Positions 41,166-47,932 of a stretch of 47,932 nucleotides of DNA are shown here, one piece after another. A model generated the notes under the pieces. It did no database searches. It saw only the letters and a list, made by a program, of their open reading frames with translations, and had not been told where the DNA came from. Within the stretch, counting starts at the first letter, position 1. The number at the start of each line of letters is the position of its first letter. This DNA comes from Scatosoma sp045124465 (GTDB lineage Bacteria > Bacillota > Clostridia > Christensenellales > Borkfalkiaceae): positions 1 to 47,932 of the forward strand of contig JBGVLV010000007.1 in assembly GCA_045124465.1 (NCBI GenBank), written 5' to 3'. A program made the translations under genes and the position numbers.

Positions 41166-42461
41166 TCATAACTGCCCCGTCAACGAAACGAGGGCGTTTT
41201 TTCTGTCCGAATTTTGCACGAACGAAGAAAGCGCGGGGGAGTCGAATAAATTCAGTTGTTGCGCGCCGTCGCCGATCTCCGCGGCGGCAAGCAGCCCGCG
41301 TACGGCGTTTTCGTTCTTCGCACCGAAAAATTTCCCGTTGCAGGTGATAAAATGTTTCGCCCGTTTCAACGCCACTTTCATTTTCACGAGATCCTCGAAC
41401 GCAAGAGTCGCATACCTTCTCGCCTCGACGATCTTGTGCGCGTTCCGCGCCCCGATCCCCGGCACCCGCAACAGCGTTTCGAGCGGCGCGCGGTTGATCT
41501 CCACGGGAAAAAGTTGCATATTTTTCAACGCCCACGCGCATTTGGGATCGAACTCCGTGGCGAGATTTTCTCCCTCTCCGACGATTTCCTCGACCGTGAA
41601 CCCGTAAAACCGCAAAAGCCAGTCCGCTTGGTATAACCGGTGTTCCCGTAACTGCCCCGCGCCAAGATCGGGCAATAGGGGATCGCGTACCACGGGTACG
41701 TACGAGGAATAATATACCCGCTTTAATTCCATTTTCCGATACAACGCCTGCGTTAAACGTAATATCTGCCCGTCCGCCTCGGGCGACGCGCCCACAATCA
41801 TTTGCGTGGTCTGTCCCGCGGGCAGAAAATACCCCTTGATCAATCCCTTCCGCTTTTCTTCCGCGAACTTCGTCCGCTCCGAAGTCAACTGTTTCATCGG
41901 CAATAACAGACTTTCCTTGCTCTTTTGCGGCGCGAGCAACTTTAAACTGCTCTCGCTCGGCAGTTCGACGTTGTAACTCATTCGGTCGGCGTACCTCGCC
42001 GCCTCGCGGTTCAACGCCTCGTCCGCGCGCGGTATCCCTTTTAAATGGATATACCCGTGAAACCCGTATTCCAGCCGTAATTTTTTCACGACCGAAAGCA
42101 ACTTCTCCATCGTGTCGTTCGGGTTCTTGCATACCGCGGAGGAGAGGAATAACCCCTCGATATAATTCCGCTTGTAAAAATCGATCGTCAGTTCGCAGAT
42201 CTCTTCGGGCGTAGCCGTCGCCCGCGGCACGTCCGCCGTCACCCTGTTCGGACAATACTTGCAATCGTAAATACAATCGTTGCTGAGCAATATTTTGAGC
42301 AAGGATACGCACCGTCCGTCCGGCGTAAACGAATGACAGCATCCCGAAACGTACCCGTTCCCGATGCCGCCCGCGTTCTTTCGCCCGCTCCCCGATGAGG
42401 AACAGGATACGTCGTACTTCGCGCTCTCCGTTAATATCGTCAACTTCTCTTGCGTGATCAT
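41166..42461 (-). CDS. Radical SAM protein, putative DNA modification/repair (TIGR03916 type)
   Basis: 431 aa from MITQEKLTILTESAKYDVSCSSS. Radical SAM cluster CIYDCKYC (C-x3-C-x2-C, about residues 78-85), an extra Cys-rich stretch GYVSGCCHSFTPDGRC before it, and a C-terminal helix-hairpin-helix LLRVPGIGARNAHKIVEAR (about 337-355), which suggests DNA or RNA binding. Forms a two-gene unit with the TIGR03915 protein. The longer frame (to 42500) includes the promoter; with ATG at 42461 the -10 box ends six bases upstream, so the mRNA would be leaderless. GGGGG between them could still act as a Shine-Dalgarno on a transcript starting further upstream. Confidence 0.92.
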   Translation of the reverse strand: MITQEKLTILTESAKYDVSCSSSGSGRKNAGGIGNGYVSGCCHSFTPDGRCVSLLKILLSNDCIYDCKYCPNRVTADVPRATATPEEICELTIDFYKRNYIEGLFLSSAVCKNPNDTMEKLLSVVKKLRLEYGFHGYIHLKGIPRADEALNREAARYADRMSYNVELPSESSLKLLAPQKSKESLLLPMKQLTSERTKFAEEKRKGLIKGYFLPAGQTTQMIVGASPEADGQILRLTQALYRKMELKRVYYSSYVPVVRDPLLPDLGAGQLREHRLYQADWLLRFYGFTVEEIVGEGENLATEFDPKCAWALKNMQLFPVEINRAPLETLLRVPGIGARNAHKIVEARRYATLAFEDLVKMKVALKRAKHFITCNGKFFGAKNENAVRGLLAAAEIGDGAQQLNLFDSPALSSFVQNSDRKNALVSLTGQL

Positions 42462-42467
42462 ACCCCC

Positions 42468-42496
42468 ATTATACACGCACGACGAAGAAAAGTCAA
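42468..42496 (-). promoter_or_regulatory. Promoter of radical SAM gene, placed for a leaderless mRNA
   Basis: Minus strand: TTGACT (42496-42491), 17-base spacer, TATAAT (42473-42468), then GGGGGT and the ATG. Confidence 0.75.
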
Positions 42497-42509
42497 ACAT
42501 TTGTTCGCA

Positions 42510-43217
42510 TTATTTCATAAAATTTTCCATTTGTTTTTTCTGCATTCTCCGCCAGTTGAAGAACCCGTACCCGTCGTTGAACAGGAACGCGACGAAACAG
42601 ACGACCATCGGCAGATAGGAAAGGGAGGAAAAACAGGCGTACGACCAAAGCCCGATCAATACGAGATCGTTCGCCGCGTACGCCAAGGCGTAGTAGGGGG
42701 AACGGAACACGGTCAGCATAGAGGCGAAAAAGCTCGTCGCGACCGATAACGTACTCACGGGCAGGTTGTTCGTATCGAAATATTTCAAGACGAAATAGAA
42801 CGCGGCAGTCACGCCCGCCGTCAGAGCGCATAAGACGACCCATTTTTTCTTCGTCATCTGCGCGATCTTGACTTCCGATCTTCCCTTCCCCGACGGGTTT
42901 TTCAGCCAGCTCACGCACGCCGCCACCGCGCTCGGCAACGTCATACCCACGTACGTGATCATTTCCCCGTAAAACCGTTCGGAGTAGGACACGGCCGCGT
43001 ATAAAATACTGAACAGCACGACGAGCGCCTGACCGAGTACGTTCCCTTTGGCAAGGAAGATCAACGCCGTCACGCCCACGAGCGAGGCGATAAGCGTGAG
43101 CGGATAAAACTCCCCGCCGAGTACGAACGCCAACGTGATGACGAGCGTCGATCCCGACCATAATAACCATTCGAATACGGAAAAATACCCCAAAATCTTT
43201 TTTAACGCGTTCATCAC
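42510..43217 (-). CDS. pnuC: PnuC-type nicotinamide riboside transporter
   Basis: 235 aa with about seven membrane helices and the PnuC family end NDGYGFFNWRRMQKKQ, plus the conserved W and Y/F residues (GYFSVFEWLLW near the N-terminus; RSPYYALAYAANDLVLIGLWSY). Imports vitamin precursors such as nicotinamide riboside for NAD synthesis; some members carry thiamin or riboflavin instead. TAGGAG precedes the ATG. Its 110-base leader contains three consecutive hairpins, and it is expressed from its own promoter. Confidence 0.85.
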   Translation of the reverse strand: MMNALKKILGYFSVFEWLLWSGSTLVITLAFVLGGEFYPLTLIASLVGVTALIFLAKGNVLGQALVVLFSILYAAVSYSERFYGEMITYVGMTLPSAVAACVSWLKNPSGKGRSEVKIAQMTKKKWVVLCALTAGVTAAFYFVLKYFDTNNLPVSTLSVATSFFASMLTVFRSPYYALAYAANDLVLIGLWSYACFSSLSYLPMVVCFVAFLFNDGYGFFNWRRMQKKQMENFMK

Positions 43218-43244
43218 AGCTCCTAAAATAAAAACATTCCTATC

Positions 43245-43311
43245 ACGCGTCTGCTAAGACCTGACGACGCGCAATACGAACGCTCCCATTCGTACACTAC
43301 CCGGTGGCAGT
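43245..43311 (-). promoter_or_regulatory. Structured leader RNA of pnuC (three hairpins)
   Basis: On the minus strand, in 5' to 3' order: ACTGCC-ACCG-GGTAGT (43311-43296, one G-T), TACGAA-N8-TTCGTA (43294-43275), and GCGCGTC-N14-GACGCGT (43272-43245, one G-T). They stand back to back with almost no unpaired bases between. No U-run follows, so any control would more likely act on translation. No known riboswitch consensus was recognised. Confidence 0.5.
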
Positions 43312-43331
43312 ATGATTGAATTTATACGTAT

Positions 43332-43361
43332 AGTATATCCCATTTCCCGCTCCGCTGTCAA
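43332..43361 (-). promoter_or_regulatory. Promoter of pnuC
   Basis: Minus strand: TTGACA (43361-43356), 18-base spacer, TATACT (43337-43332). Start of transcription near 43325, giving a leader of about 107 bases. Confidence 0.75.
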
Positions 43362-43445
43362 CCGTTTTTTCCGTCGTTTTTTCGGGAATAAGCATATTCC
43401 CACGAAATTTGTCATAAAAAAATATGACTAATTATGAAAAAATCC

Positions 43446-43474
43446 TTGCTATGACCGCCCGAATGTGTTATAAT
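43446..43474 (+). promoter_or_regulatory. Promoter of the acyltransferase gene, upstream of the MITE
   Basis: TTGCTA (43446-43451), 17-base spacer, TATAAT (43469-43474). The MITE copy starts at 43493, so it becomes the 5' untranslated region. Confidence 0.7.
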
Positions 43475-43492
43475 GATAAGCGTTAAATAAAA

Positions 43493-43674
43493 GGCTCTGT
43501 TACAACACTCGATTGATTTTTAGACGGAAAAACGCTACGAAATACGGCGCGTTATTCTCGGTTACAGACCACAGAGGGTATGCGCCCTCGAATAACGTTT
43601 GTCTTTCTTGCGTTTTCCTCGTCAAACCGTGAAAAATAAATTTTCACTAATCAATCGCCTGTTGCGCCATCGCC
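43493..43674. mobile_element. 182-bp MITE-like element, copy 2
   Basis: Same length and about 90% identity to the element at 34404-34585, with GGCTCTGTTACAACA at the left and TGTTGCGCCATCGCC at the right. No clear target duplication remains. It stands in the same orientation relative to the following gene as copy 1 does to carA, ending 28 bases before the start codon in both cases, just upstream of the Shine-Dalgarno. Confidence 0.85.
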
Positions 43675-43702
43675 TAACGAAGTAAAAAAAAGGTGACGGA
43701 TA

Positions 43703-44476
43703 ATGTCGAAAAAACAAAAAGAGAAGAAAGAAACGCAAAGCCGTAAATGGTGGTTTCGTTTGATGAAAAAACTGATGCGGGGCAGGTATAAAGAACCCCG
43801 TTTCGTCTATCTCGGCGAAAAATTCGCAAACGGCGGTATCATTTTAAGCAACCACGAAGGCACGGACGCGCCGCTGTCCTTGGAACTGTACTGCGATAAG
43901 CCCTTGCGTATGTGGGGCGCGAGCGAGATGAATTCGGGTCTTGTCCAAATGTATAAATACCAGACCCGCGTTTACTACCACGAGAAAAAACACTGGAACT
44001 TGCACCTCGCCCGCCTGTTCTGCCTGATCGCAAGCCCGCTGACCAACCTCTTTTATAAAGGTCTGAACCTCATTTCCACCTACCGCAACGGCAGATTTTT
44101 AAAGACCGTCCGCGAGAGCGTGCGGGCGATCGAACAGGGCGAAAATATCGTCGTGTTCCCCGAAATGTCGGATAAGGGTTATCTCGCCCAGCTCGAAGGC
44201 TTTCATTCGGGCTTTGCCGTGCTCGCCGAGGTCTGCGCGAAAAAGGGTATCGACGTACCCGTGTACGTTACGTACTTTAAGAAAAACGAACTCGTCTACG
44301 TCGTGGATAGACCGATACTTTGGTCGGAGCTTACCAAAGACGGCGCGAGCCGCGAAGAGATCGTCAAAAAACTGCTCGACCGCTGTAACGAACTCGGCAG
44401 AATGGACTTTGGCGAAGAGGAAAGGGCAACGCCCTCCGAAGTTTTGGAAGAGAGCGCGCAAACGGTTGACGAATAA
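43703..44476 (+). CDS. PlsC-like 1-acyl-glycerol-3-phosphate acyltransferase family protein
   Basis: 257 aa, basic N-terminus (MSKKQKEKKETQSRKWWFR). Motif I is NHEGTDAP (about residues 51-58) and motif III is VFPEMSDKGY (about 155-164), as in lysophosphatidate acyltransferases that use acyl donors to build phosphatidate. Odd: motif I has three residues between His and Asp (HEGTD), not the usual four, and motif III lacks GTRS. Thus the fold is likely, but substrate and activity are uncertain. AAGGTG precedes the ATG; the acidic C-terminus overlaps the promoter of the next gene. Confidence 0.8.
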   Translation: MSKKQKEKKETQSRKWWFRLMKKLMRGRYKEPRFVYLGEKFANGGIILSNHEGTDAPLSLELYCDKPLRMWGASEMNSGLVQMYKYQTRVYYHEKKHWNLHLARLFCLIASPLTNLFYKGLNLISTYRNGRFLKTVRESVRAIEQGENIVVFPEMSDKGYLAQLEGFHSGFAVLAEVCAKKGIDVPVYVTYFKKNELVYVVDRPILWSELTKDGASREEIVKKLLDRCNELGRMDFGEEERATPSEVLEESAQTVDE

Positions 44477-44495
44477 AACGGAAAAATGTTATAAT
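44466..44495 (+). promoter_or_regulatory. Promoter of the following membrane protein gene
   Basis: TTGACG (44466-44471) inside the last codons of the acyltransferase gene, 18-base spacer, TATAAT (44490-44495). Confidence 0.7.
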
Positions 44496-44529
44496 ATACC
44501 GATGATACTTTTGAAATAAGGAAAGAAGT

Positions 44530-45303
44530 ATGAAAGTTTTCAAATCGGTGACGAAAACGGACGCGGCGCGGCTTTGCATTTTCGCGGCGTTCCAGCTTTT
44601 CAATTTGGTATCGTTGGTAACGTATACCGTTTTATACATACAGAATAAAGCGACGGTAACGCAGATCCTGATGTGCGTATTTTCCGCGCTGTTCGTATCC
44701 ATACCCGATATCGCGCAAAAGCTTTGCCGATTCAGGATCGCAACGCCCATGTACGTATTCGTCCTTTCCTACGCGCTCTGTCCTATGCTCGGTCATACGT
44801 ACGGTCTGTATTATACGATAAAGTGGTGGGATAAACTTCTCCACGTAACGGGCGGCGTGGTGTTCGCGCTGTTCGGCGCATACCTGCCCAAGCTCTTTTT
44901 GAAAGACGAGAACTGTAATATGTGGCTTTGCGTTCTGTTCGGGTTCGTCTTTTCCATCGCCATAGCGGGGCTTTGGGAATTCGTCGAGTACTTTTGCGAT
45001 ACCTTTTTCCATACCGATATGCAAAAAGATACGATCGTGTATACCCTCGATTCCTATCTTTTGAACGATATCCTCGGCGGCGACCTCGGCACGATCGAAC
45101 GGGTAGGGGAAGTCGGCGGAACGCTGATAAACGGGGACATGCAGGTGCAGGGGTATCTGGACATCGGCAAGATCGACACGATGCGCGATATGCTCGTCGA
45201 GGCGGCGGGCGCGCTGGTATTTTGTATCGTCTACGCCGTCGATAAAGGCAAGCACACCGCGTTCCATTATATCCCCAAACCCGTTGAACCGAACGAAGAA
45301 TAA
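44530..45303 (+). CDS. Polytopic membrane protein, DUF2238/YjdF-like
   Basis: 257 aa with about seven membrane helices. Conserved-looking polar motifs inside or near membranes: KWWDKLLHVTGGVVFALFG (about residues 98-116), AIAGLWEFVEYFCD (about 140-153) and DTMRDMLVEAAGALV (near 218). His, Asp and Glu in these motifs recall the DUF2238 family and other membrane proteins with a metal or proton site. Function unknown. AGGAAAG precedes the ATG. Ends at a bidirectional terminator. Confidence 0.7.
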   Translation: MKVFKSVTKTDAARLCIFAAFQLFNLVSLVTYTVLYIQNKATVTQILMCVFSALFVSIPDIAQKLCRFRIATPMYVFVLSYALCPMLGHTYGLYYTIKWWDKLLHVTGGVVFALFGAYLPKLFLKDENCNMWLCVLFGFVFSIAIAGLWEFVEYFCDTFFHTDMQKDTIVYTLDSYLLNDILGGDLGTIERVGEVGGTLINGDMQVQGYLDIGKIDTMRDMLVEAAGALVFCIVYAVDKGKHTAFHYIPKPVEPNEE

Positions 45304-45317
45304 ATACGGTAAAAAAA

Positions 45318-45344
45318 GAACGGTCGAAAGACCGTTCTTTTTTT
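45318..45344. terminator. Bidirectional terminator
   Basis: 8-bp stem GAACGGTC/GACCGTTC with a GAAA loop, T7 on one side and A7 on the other, between convergent genes. Confidence 0.92.
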
Positions 45345-46920
45345 ATTTTCCGCTTTCTCCGTAGTTGGATAACACCCGCGCGGACGGGTCGTTCACGTTA
45401 CAGCCTTGCCATTCCTTGTTCGGCATCCAGTACCCCGCGATCATACCGCTTTGCCCCGGATAGTATTTTTCGAATATCTCCCGATACAGTAGCGATTCTT
45501 TCGTGAACGGCGCGGGCGAGGAATATAATTTCACCCGCTCGGCGTATTCCGCGTCCGTGTAGAACGTTTCGGCGTACTCCTTTAAATAGTCCACCATACT
45601 GTGTCCTACGGCGTCCGAGAACGCCGCCTTTTCCCGCATCAGGATAGACCTCGGCAGATAATCTCCCTCGAACGCGTGGCGGAGCAGGTATTTGCCCTTG
45701 CCGTATTTGTTTAATTTCAATTCGGGGTCGATTGCCATCACGTATTCCGCGAACGCCAGGTCCCCGAACGGTACGCGCGCCTCCAACGAGTTGACCGATA
45801 TGCACCGATCCGCCCGCAGAACGTCGTACATGTGCAGTTCGGATACCCGTTTCACCGATTCCGCTTGGAACGCCGCCGCGCTCGGCGCGAAGTCGGTGTA
45901 TTTGTACCCGAATAACTCGTCGGAGATCTCGCCCGTCAACAGTACGCGGATATCCGTTTGCTCATGTATGGCTTTGCACACGAGATACATACCGATACTC
46001 GCCCGAATGGTCGTAATATCGTACGTGCCGAGCAAAGCGATCACCTTTTCCAAAGCGTCTAAAACCTGCCGCTTGTCGATGACGATCTCCGTATGCTCGC
46101 TGTGGATATAGTCCGCGACCTCTTTCGCGTATTTGAGATCGATCGCGTCCGTATCCATACCGATGGCGAACGTGCGTATCGGCTTTTTCAACAGTTTCGC
46201 CGAGATCGCGCACACCAGCGACGAATCCAACCCGCCCGATAATAAGAAACCGAGCGGCGCGTCCGCGACCAGCCGTTTCTCCACGCCGCGGATCAGCTTT
46301 TCGCGAATGTTTTTACACACCGTTTCGAGATCGTCGCGGCAGACCTTTTCCACCTTCGTCACGTCCCGATACCGCACGAACTTCCCGTCGGCATAGTAAT
46401 GCCCGGGCGGAAAGGGGAGGATCTTTTGCACCAACCCCACGAGGTTCTTCGCCTCGCTCGCGAATACGATCGCGCCGTTGTCGTTATAGCCGTAGTAGAG
46501 GGGACGGATACCGATGGGATCTCTCGCCGCGACGTAGCTCTGTTTTTCTCCGTCGTAGAGGATACAGGCGAATTCCGCGTCCAGCTTTGCGAACGTTTCC
46601 ACGCCGTATTCCTCGTATAACGGGAGCAGTATCTCGCAGTCCGAATCGCTCTTGAACGCATACCTGCCCGCCAGCTTTTCCCGAATTTTTTCAAATCCGT
46701 ATATTTCTCCGTTGCAGACCGCGTAGTTTTTGCCCAAGGCAAACGGTTGCATACCGCTCTCATCCAAACCCATAATTGCGAGCCTGTGAAAGCCGAGCAA
46801 CCCCTTGCCCGTGTCTACGATCCGCGTGTCGTCCGGGCCTCTCGAAACCGTCCTGTCAAATCCTTGCTTGAAAGCGGCGATGGAAACGCCGCTTTCGCAA
46901 TAACCCATAATGGAACACAT
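45343..46920 (-). CDS. asnB: Asparagine synthase (glutamine-hydrolysing)
   Basis: 525 aa. Class II glutaminase domain: nucleophile Cys2 (MCSIMGYCESG; Met removal exposes it), RGPDDTR, HRLAIMG, CNGEIYGFEKI. Synthetase domain with the PP-loop LLSGGLDSSLVCAISA (about residues 230-245) and the SYVAARDPIGIRPLYYG stretch before it. Makes asparagine from aspartate with glutamine or ammonia. There is no convincing Shine-Dalgarno; the gene starts 13 bases after the amt-glnK stop, so coupling is likely. Both then belong to one nitrogen unit. Confidence 0.95.
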   Translation of the reverse strand: MCSIMGYCESGVSIAAFKQGFDRTVSRGPDDTRIVDTGKGLLGFHRLAIMGLDESGMQPFALGKNYAVCNGEIYGFEKIREKLAGRYAFKSDSDCEILLPLYEEYGVETFAKLDAEFACILYDGEKQSYVAARDPIGIRPLYYGYNDNGAIVFASEAKNLVGLVQKILPFPPGHYYADGKFVRYRDVTKVEKVCRDDLETVCKNIREKLIRGVEKRLVADAPLGFLLSGGLDSSLVCAISAKLLKKPIRTFAIGMDTDAIDLKYAKEVADYIHSEHTEIVIDKRQVLDALEKVIALLGTYDITTIRASIGMYLVCKAIHEQTDIRVLLTGEISDELFGYKYTDFAPSAAAFQAESVKRVSELHMYDVLRADRCISVNSLEARVPFGDLAFAEYVMAIDPELKLNKYGKGKYLLRHAFEGDYLPRSILMREKAAFSDAVGHSMVDYLKEYAETFYTDAEYAERVKLYSSPAPFTKESLLYREIFEKYYPGQSGMIAGYWMPNKEWQGCNVNDPSARVLSNYGESGK

Positions 46921-46933
46921 AATGCAACCCGTT

Positions 46934-47932
46934 TTATTCGACGTCCTGCAAAGCGTCGTAGCCCTCTTCGCCCGTACGTACTTTCACAACGTTCTCCACG
47001 TCGTATACGAATATCTTGCCGTCGCCGATATGCCCCGTATACAACACTTTCTTCGCCGTTTCGATCACCGACCGCACGGGTATCTTGCTCACCACGATGT
47101 CCACCTGTACTTTCGGCAGCAGGTTGGTCTCCACAGGCACGCCGCGGTAGTATTCGGGCTTGCCTTTTTGCTGTCCGTACCCCATTACGTGCGATACCGT
47201 CATACCCGTGATACCCAACTCGCTCATCGCCGTCTTTAACGCGTACAGCTTTTCTTCCTTGAAAATGATCTCCACTTTCGTGAACTTGGGCGTTCCTTCC
47301 TCGAACGCGGGTACTTTCTTGACGGGGATAGCCTCCGCTACGGGCACGTCGCCGTCCACCGCGATCGCGGGTTCGGCGCTTTCCGCCGAGAAGTCCGCAT
47401 ACGCGACGGTAGAGGGCGCGAAGTCCGCGTACGCGCTCGGCAGTCCGTGCTCGGTAAGGTCAAGACCTTTGATCTCTTCTTCTTTCGAAACGCGCAGCCC
47501 GTGGAACTTCTTGATGAGCAGGAAACATACCGTCATCATTACGATCGCGTACGCCGCGACGGAAACGATACCCAGACATTGCACGCCGAGCTGTTTGAAA
47601 CTACCCGTGTAGAACAGACCGTTCAAGCCCGCGGGCGCGTCGGGGTTGGCAAGCAGACCGACCGCAAGCGTACCCCAGATACCGTTCGCGCAATGTACGC
47701 CGACCGCGCCTACGGGGTCGTCGATATGTAATTTGAGGTCGAGGAGTTCGACGACGACTACGACGAGGATACCCGAAACGATACCGACTACGGTCGCGCC
47801 GATGGCGTCGAGCGCCGCGCAACCCGCGGTGATGCCGACAAGTCCCGCAAGACAGGCGTTGATACACATCGAAACGTCGGGCTTGCCGTTTTTGATCCAC
47901 GTAAAGAGGAGGGTGGTGCAAGTCGCTACGGC
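46934..47932 (-). CDS. Ammonium transporter fused to a C-terminal P-II (GlnK) domain (5' part outside window)
   Basis: 332 residues visible; the frame is open to the end of the window and translates upstream as Amt sequence (TTLLFTWIKNGKPDVS). The Amt part has GLVGITAGCAALDAIGA and IDDPVGAVGVHCANGIWGTLAVG with the pore His. A linker of some 65 residues contains a small duplication (AYADFAPSTVAYADF) and Ala/Val/Pro-rich stretches. Then the P-II domain (about 110 residues) with KVEIIF, GITGMTVSHVMGYGQQKG, T-loop YYRGVPVETNLLPKVQVDIVV and YTGHIGDGKIFVYDV. At the usual uridylylated Tyr51 position there is a Val. Such fusions place the regulator permanently on the channel. Confidence 0.92.
   Translation of the reverse strand, partial: AVATCTTLLFTWIKNGKPDVSMCINACLAGLVGITAGCAALDAIGATVVGIVSGILVVVVVELLDLKLHIDDPVGAVGVHCANGIWGTLAVGLLANPDAPAGLNGLFYTGSFKQLGVQCLGIVSVAAYAIVMMTVCFLLIKKFHGLRVSKEEEIKGLDLTEHGLPSAYADFAPSTVAYADFSAESAEPAIAVDGDVPVAEAIPVKKVPAFEEGTPKFTKVEIIFKEEKLYALKTAMSELGITGMTVSHVMGYGQQKGKPEYYRGVPVETNLLPKVQVDIVVSKIPVRSVIETAKKVLYTGHIGDGKIFVYDVENVVKVRTGEEGYDALQDVE

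Noticed and set aside
43218..43330. tRNA gene in the pnuC upstream region
   Set aside because: Three stems are present but there is no acceptor stem pairing, no GGTTCGAATCC-like T-arm and no CCA-compatible end.

Overview
The window looks like a chromosomal segment of an uncultured, Gram-positive, strictly fermentative Clostridia-type bacterium (Bacillota, possibly the Christensenellales/Borkfalkiales side). The grounds are the sporulation genes (spoIIE and a SpoVB-type flippase), clostridial small proteins (DUF1540, LysM), a type III glutamine synthetase, a split glutamate synthase, Fe-S-type PurF, class 1B PyrD with PyrK, and an oxygen-sensitive 2-hydroxyacyl-CoA dehydratase-type activase. 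The standard code is used, ribosome binding sites are mostly AGGAGG-like, and many sigma-A promoters are near consensus (TTGACA-N17-TATAAT). The lineage is inferred from gene content only.

Layout: 1-1320, end of an MsmK/UgpC-type ABC ATPase; 1407-1539, a 120-bp hairpin repeat; 1604-7684 (minus), spoIIE, an orphan mazF-type toxin, pgi and a SpoVB-like flippase; 7774-9659, a LysM protein, a conserved protein of unknown function and a metallophosphoesterase; 9705-15542, a pyrimidine operon pyrB-C-F-K-D-E with a possible attenuator in front and an array of six tiny hairpins before pyrE; 15776-20411, trpS, hup, yitT, rplI, a 55-residue DUF1540 protein and a PTS-EIIC-like membrane protein; 20474-24983 (minus), DUF1846, a NUDIX hydrolase, purF and nadE.

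25053-32743 is a nitrogen-assimilation module. Type III glutamine synthetase is divergent from a five-gene split glutamate synthase (amidotransferase, FMN domain with two Fe-S clusters, four-cluster ferredoxin, FAD/NAD oxidoreductase, GXGXG domain). It is followed by a 63-residue protein that is almost only an ANTAR RNA-binding domain, with its own promoter and ahead of pyrG. At the far end, asnB and an ammonium transporter fused to a P-II domain (46934-47932) complete the nitrogen theme. carA sits alone, with no carB next to it.

35816-40360 encodes a dehydratase activase (971 aa) and a HgdB-like partner (441 aa). They are separated by 303 bp of nested repeats, yet lie in the same reading frame and together match the length of the one-chain form. 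Then come a radical-SAM DNA-repair pair, pnuC with a structured leader, a PlsC-like acyltransferase and a membrane protein.

Two dispersed repeat families stand out: a 120-bp near-palindrome (1407 and 38731, with a third partial copy at 38917) and a 182-bp MITE-like element with about 28-bp imperfect inverted ends (34404 and 43493, plus a 33-bp ends-only remnant at 16831). Several genes (metallophosphoesterase, radical SAM protein and possibly two others) have a -10 box exactly six bases before the ATG, which implies leaderless mRNAs. No tRNA, rRNA, CRISPR array, phage or transposase gene was seen.
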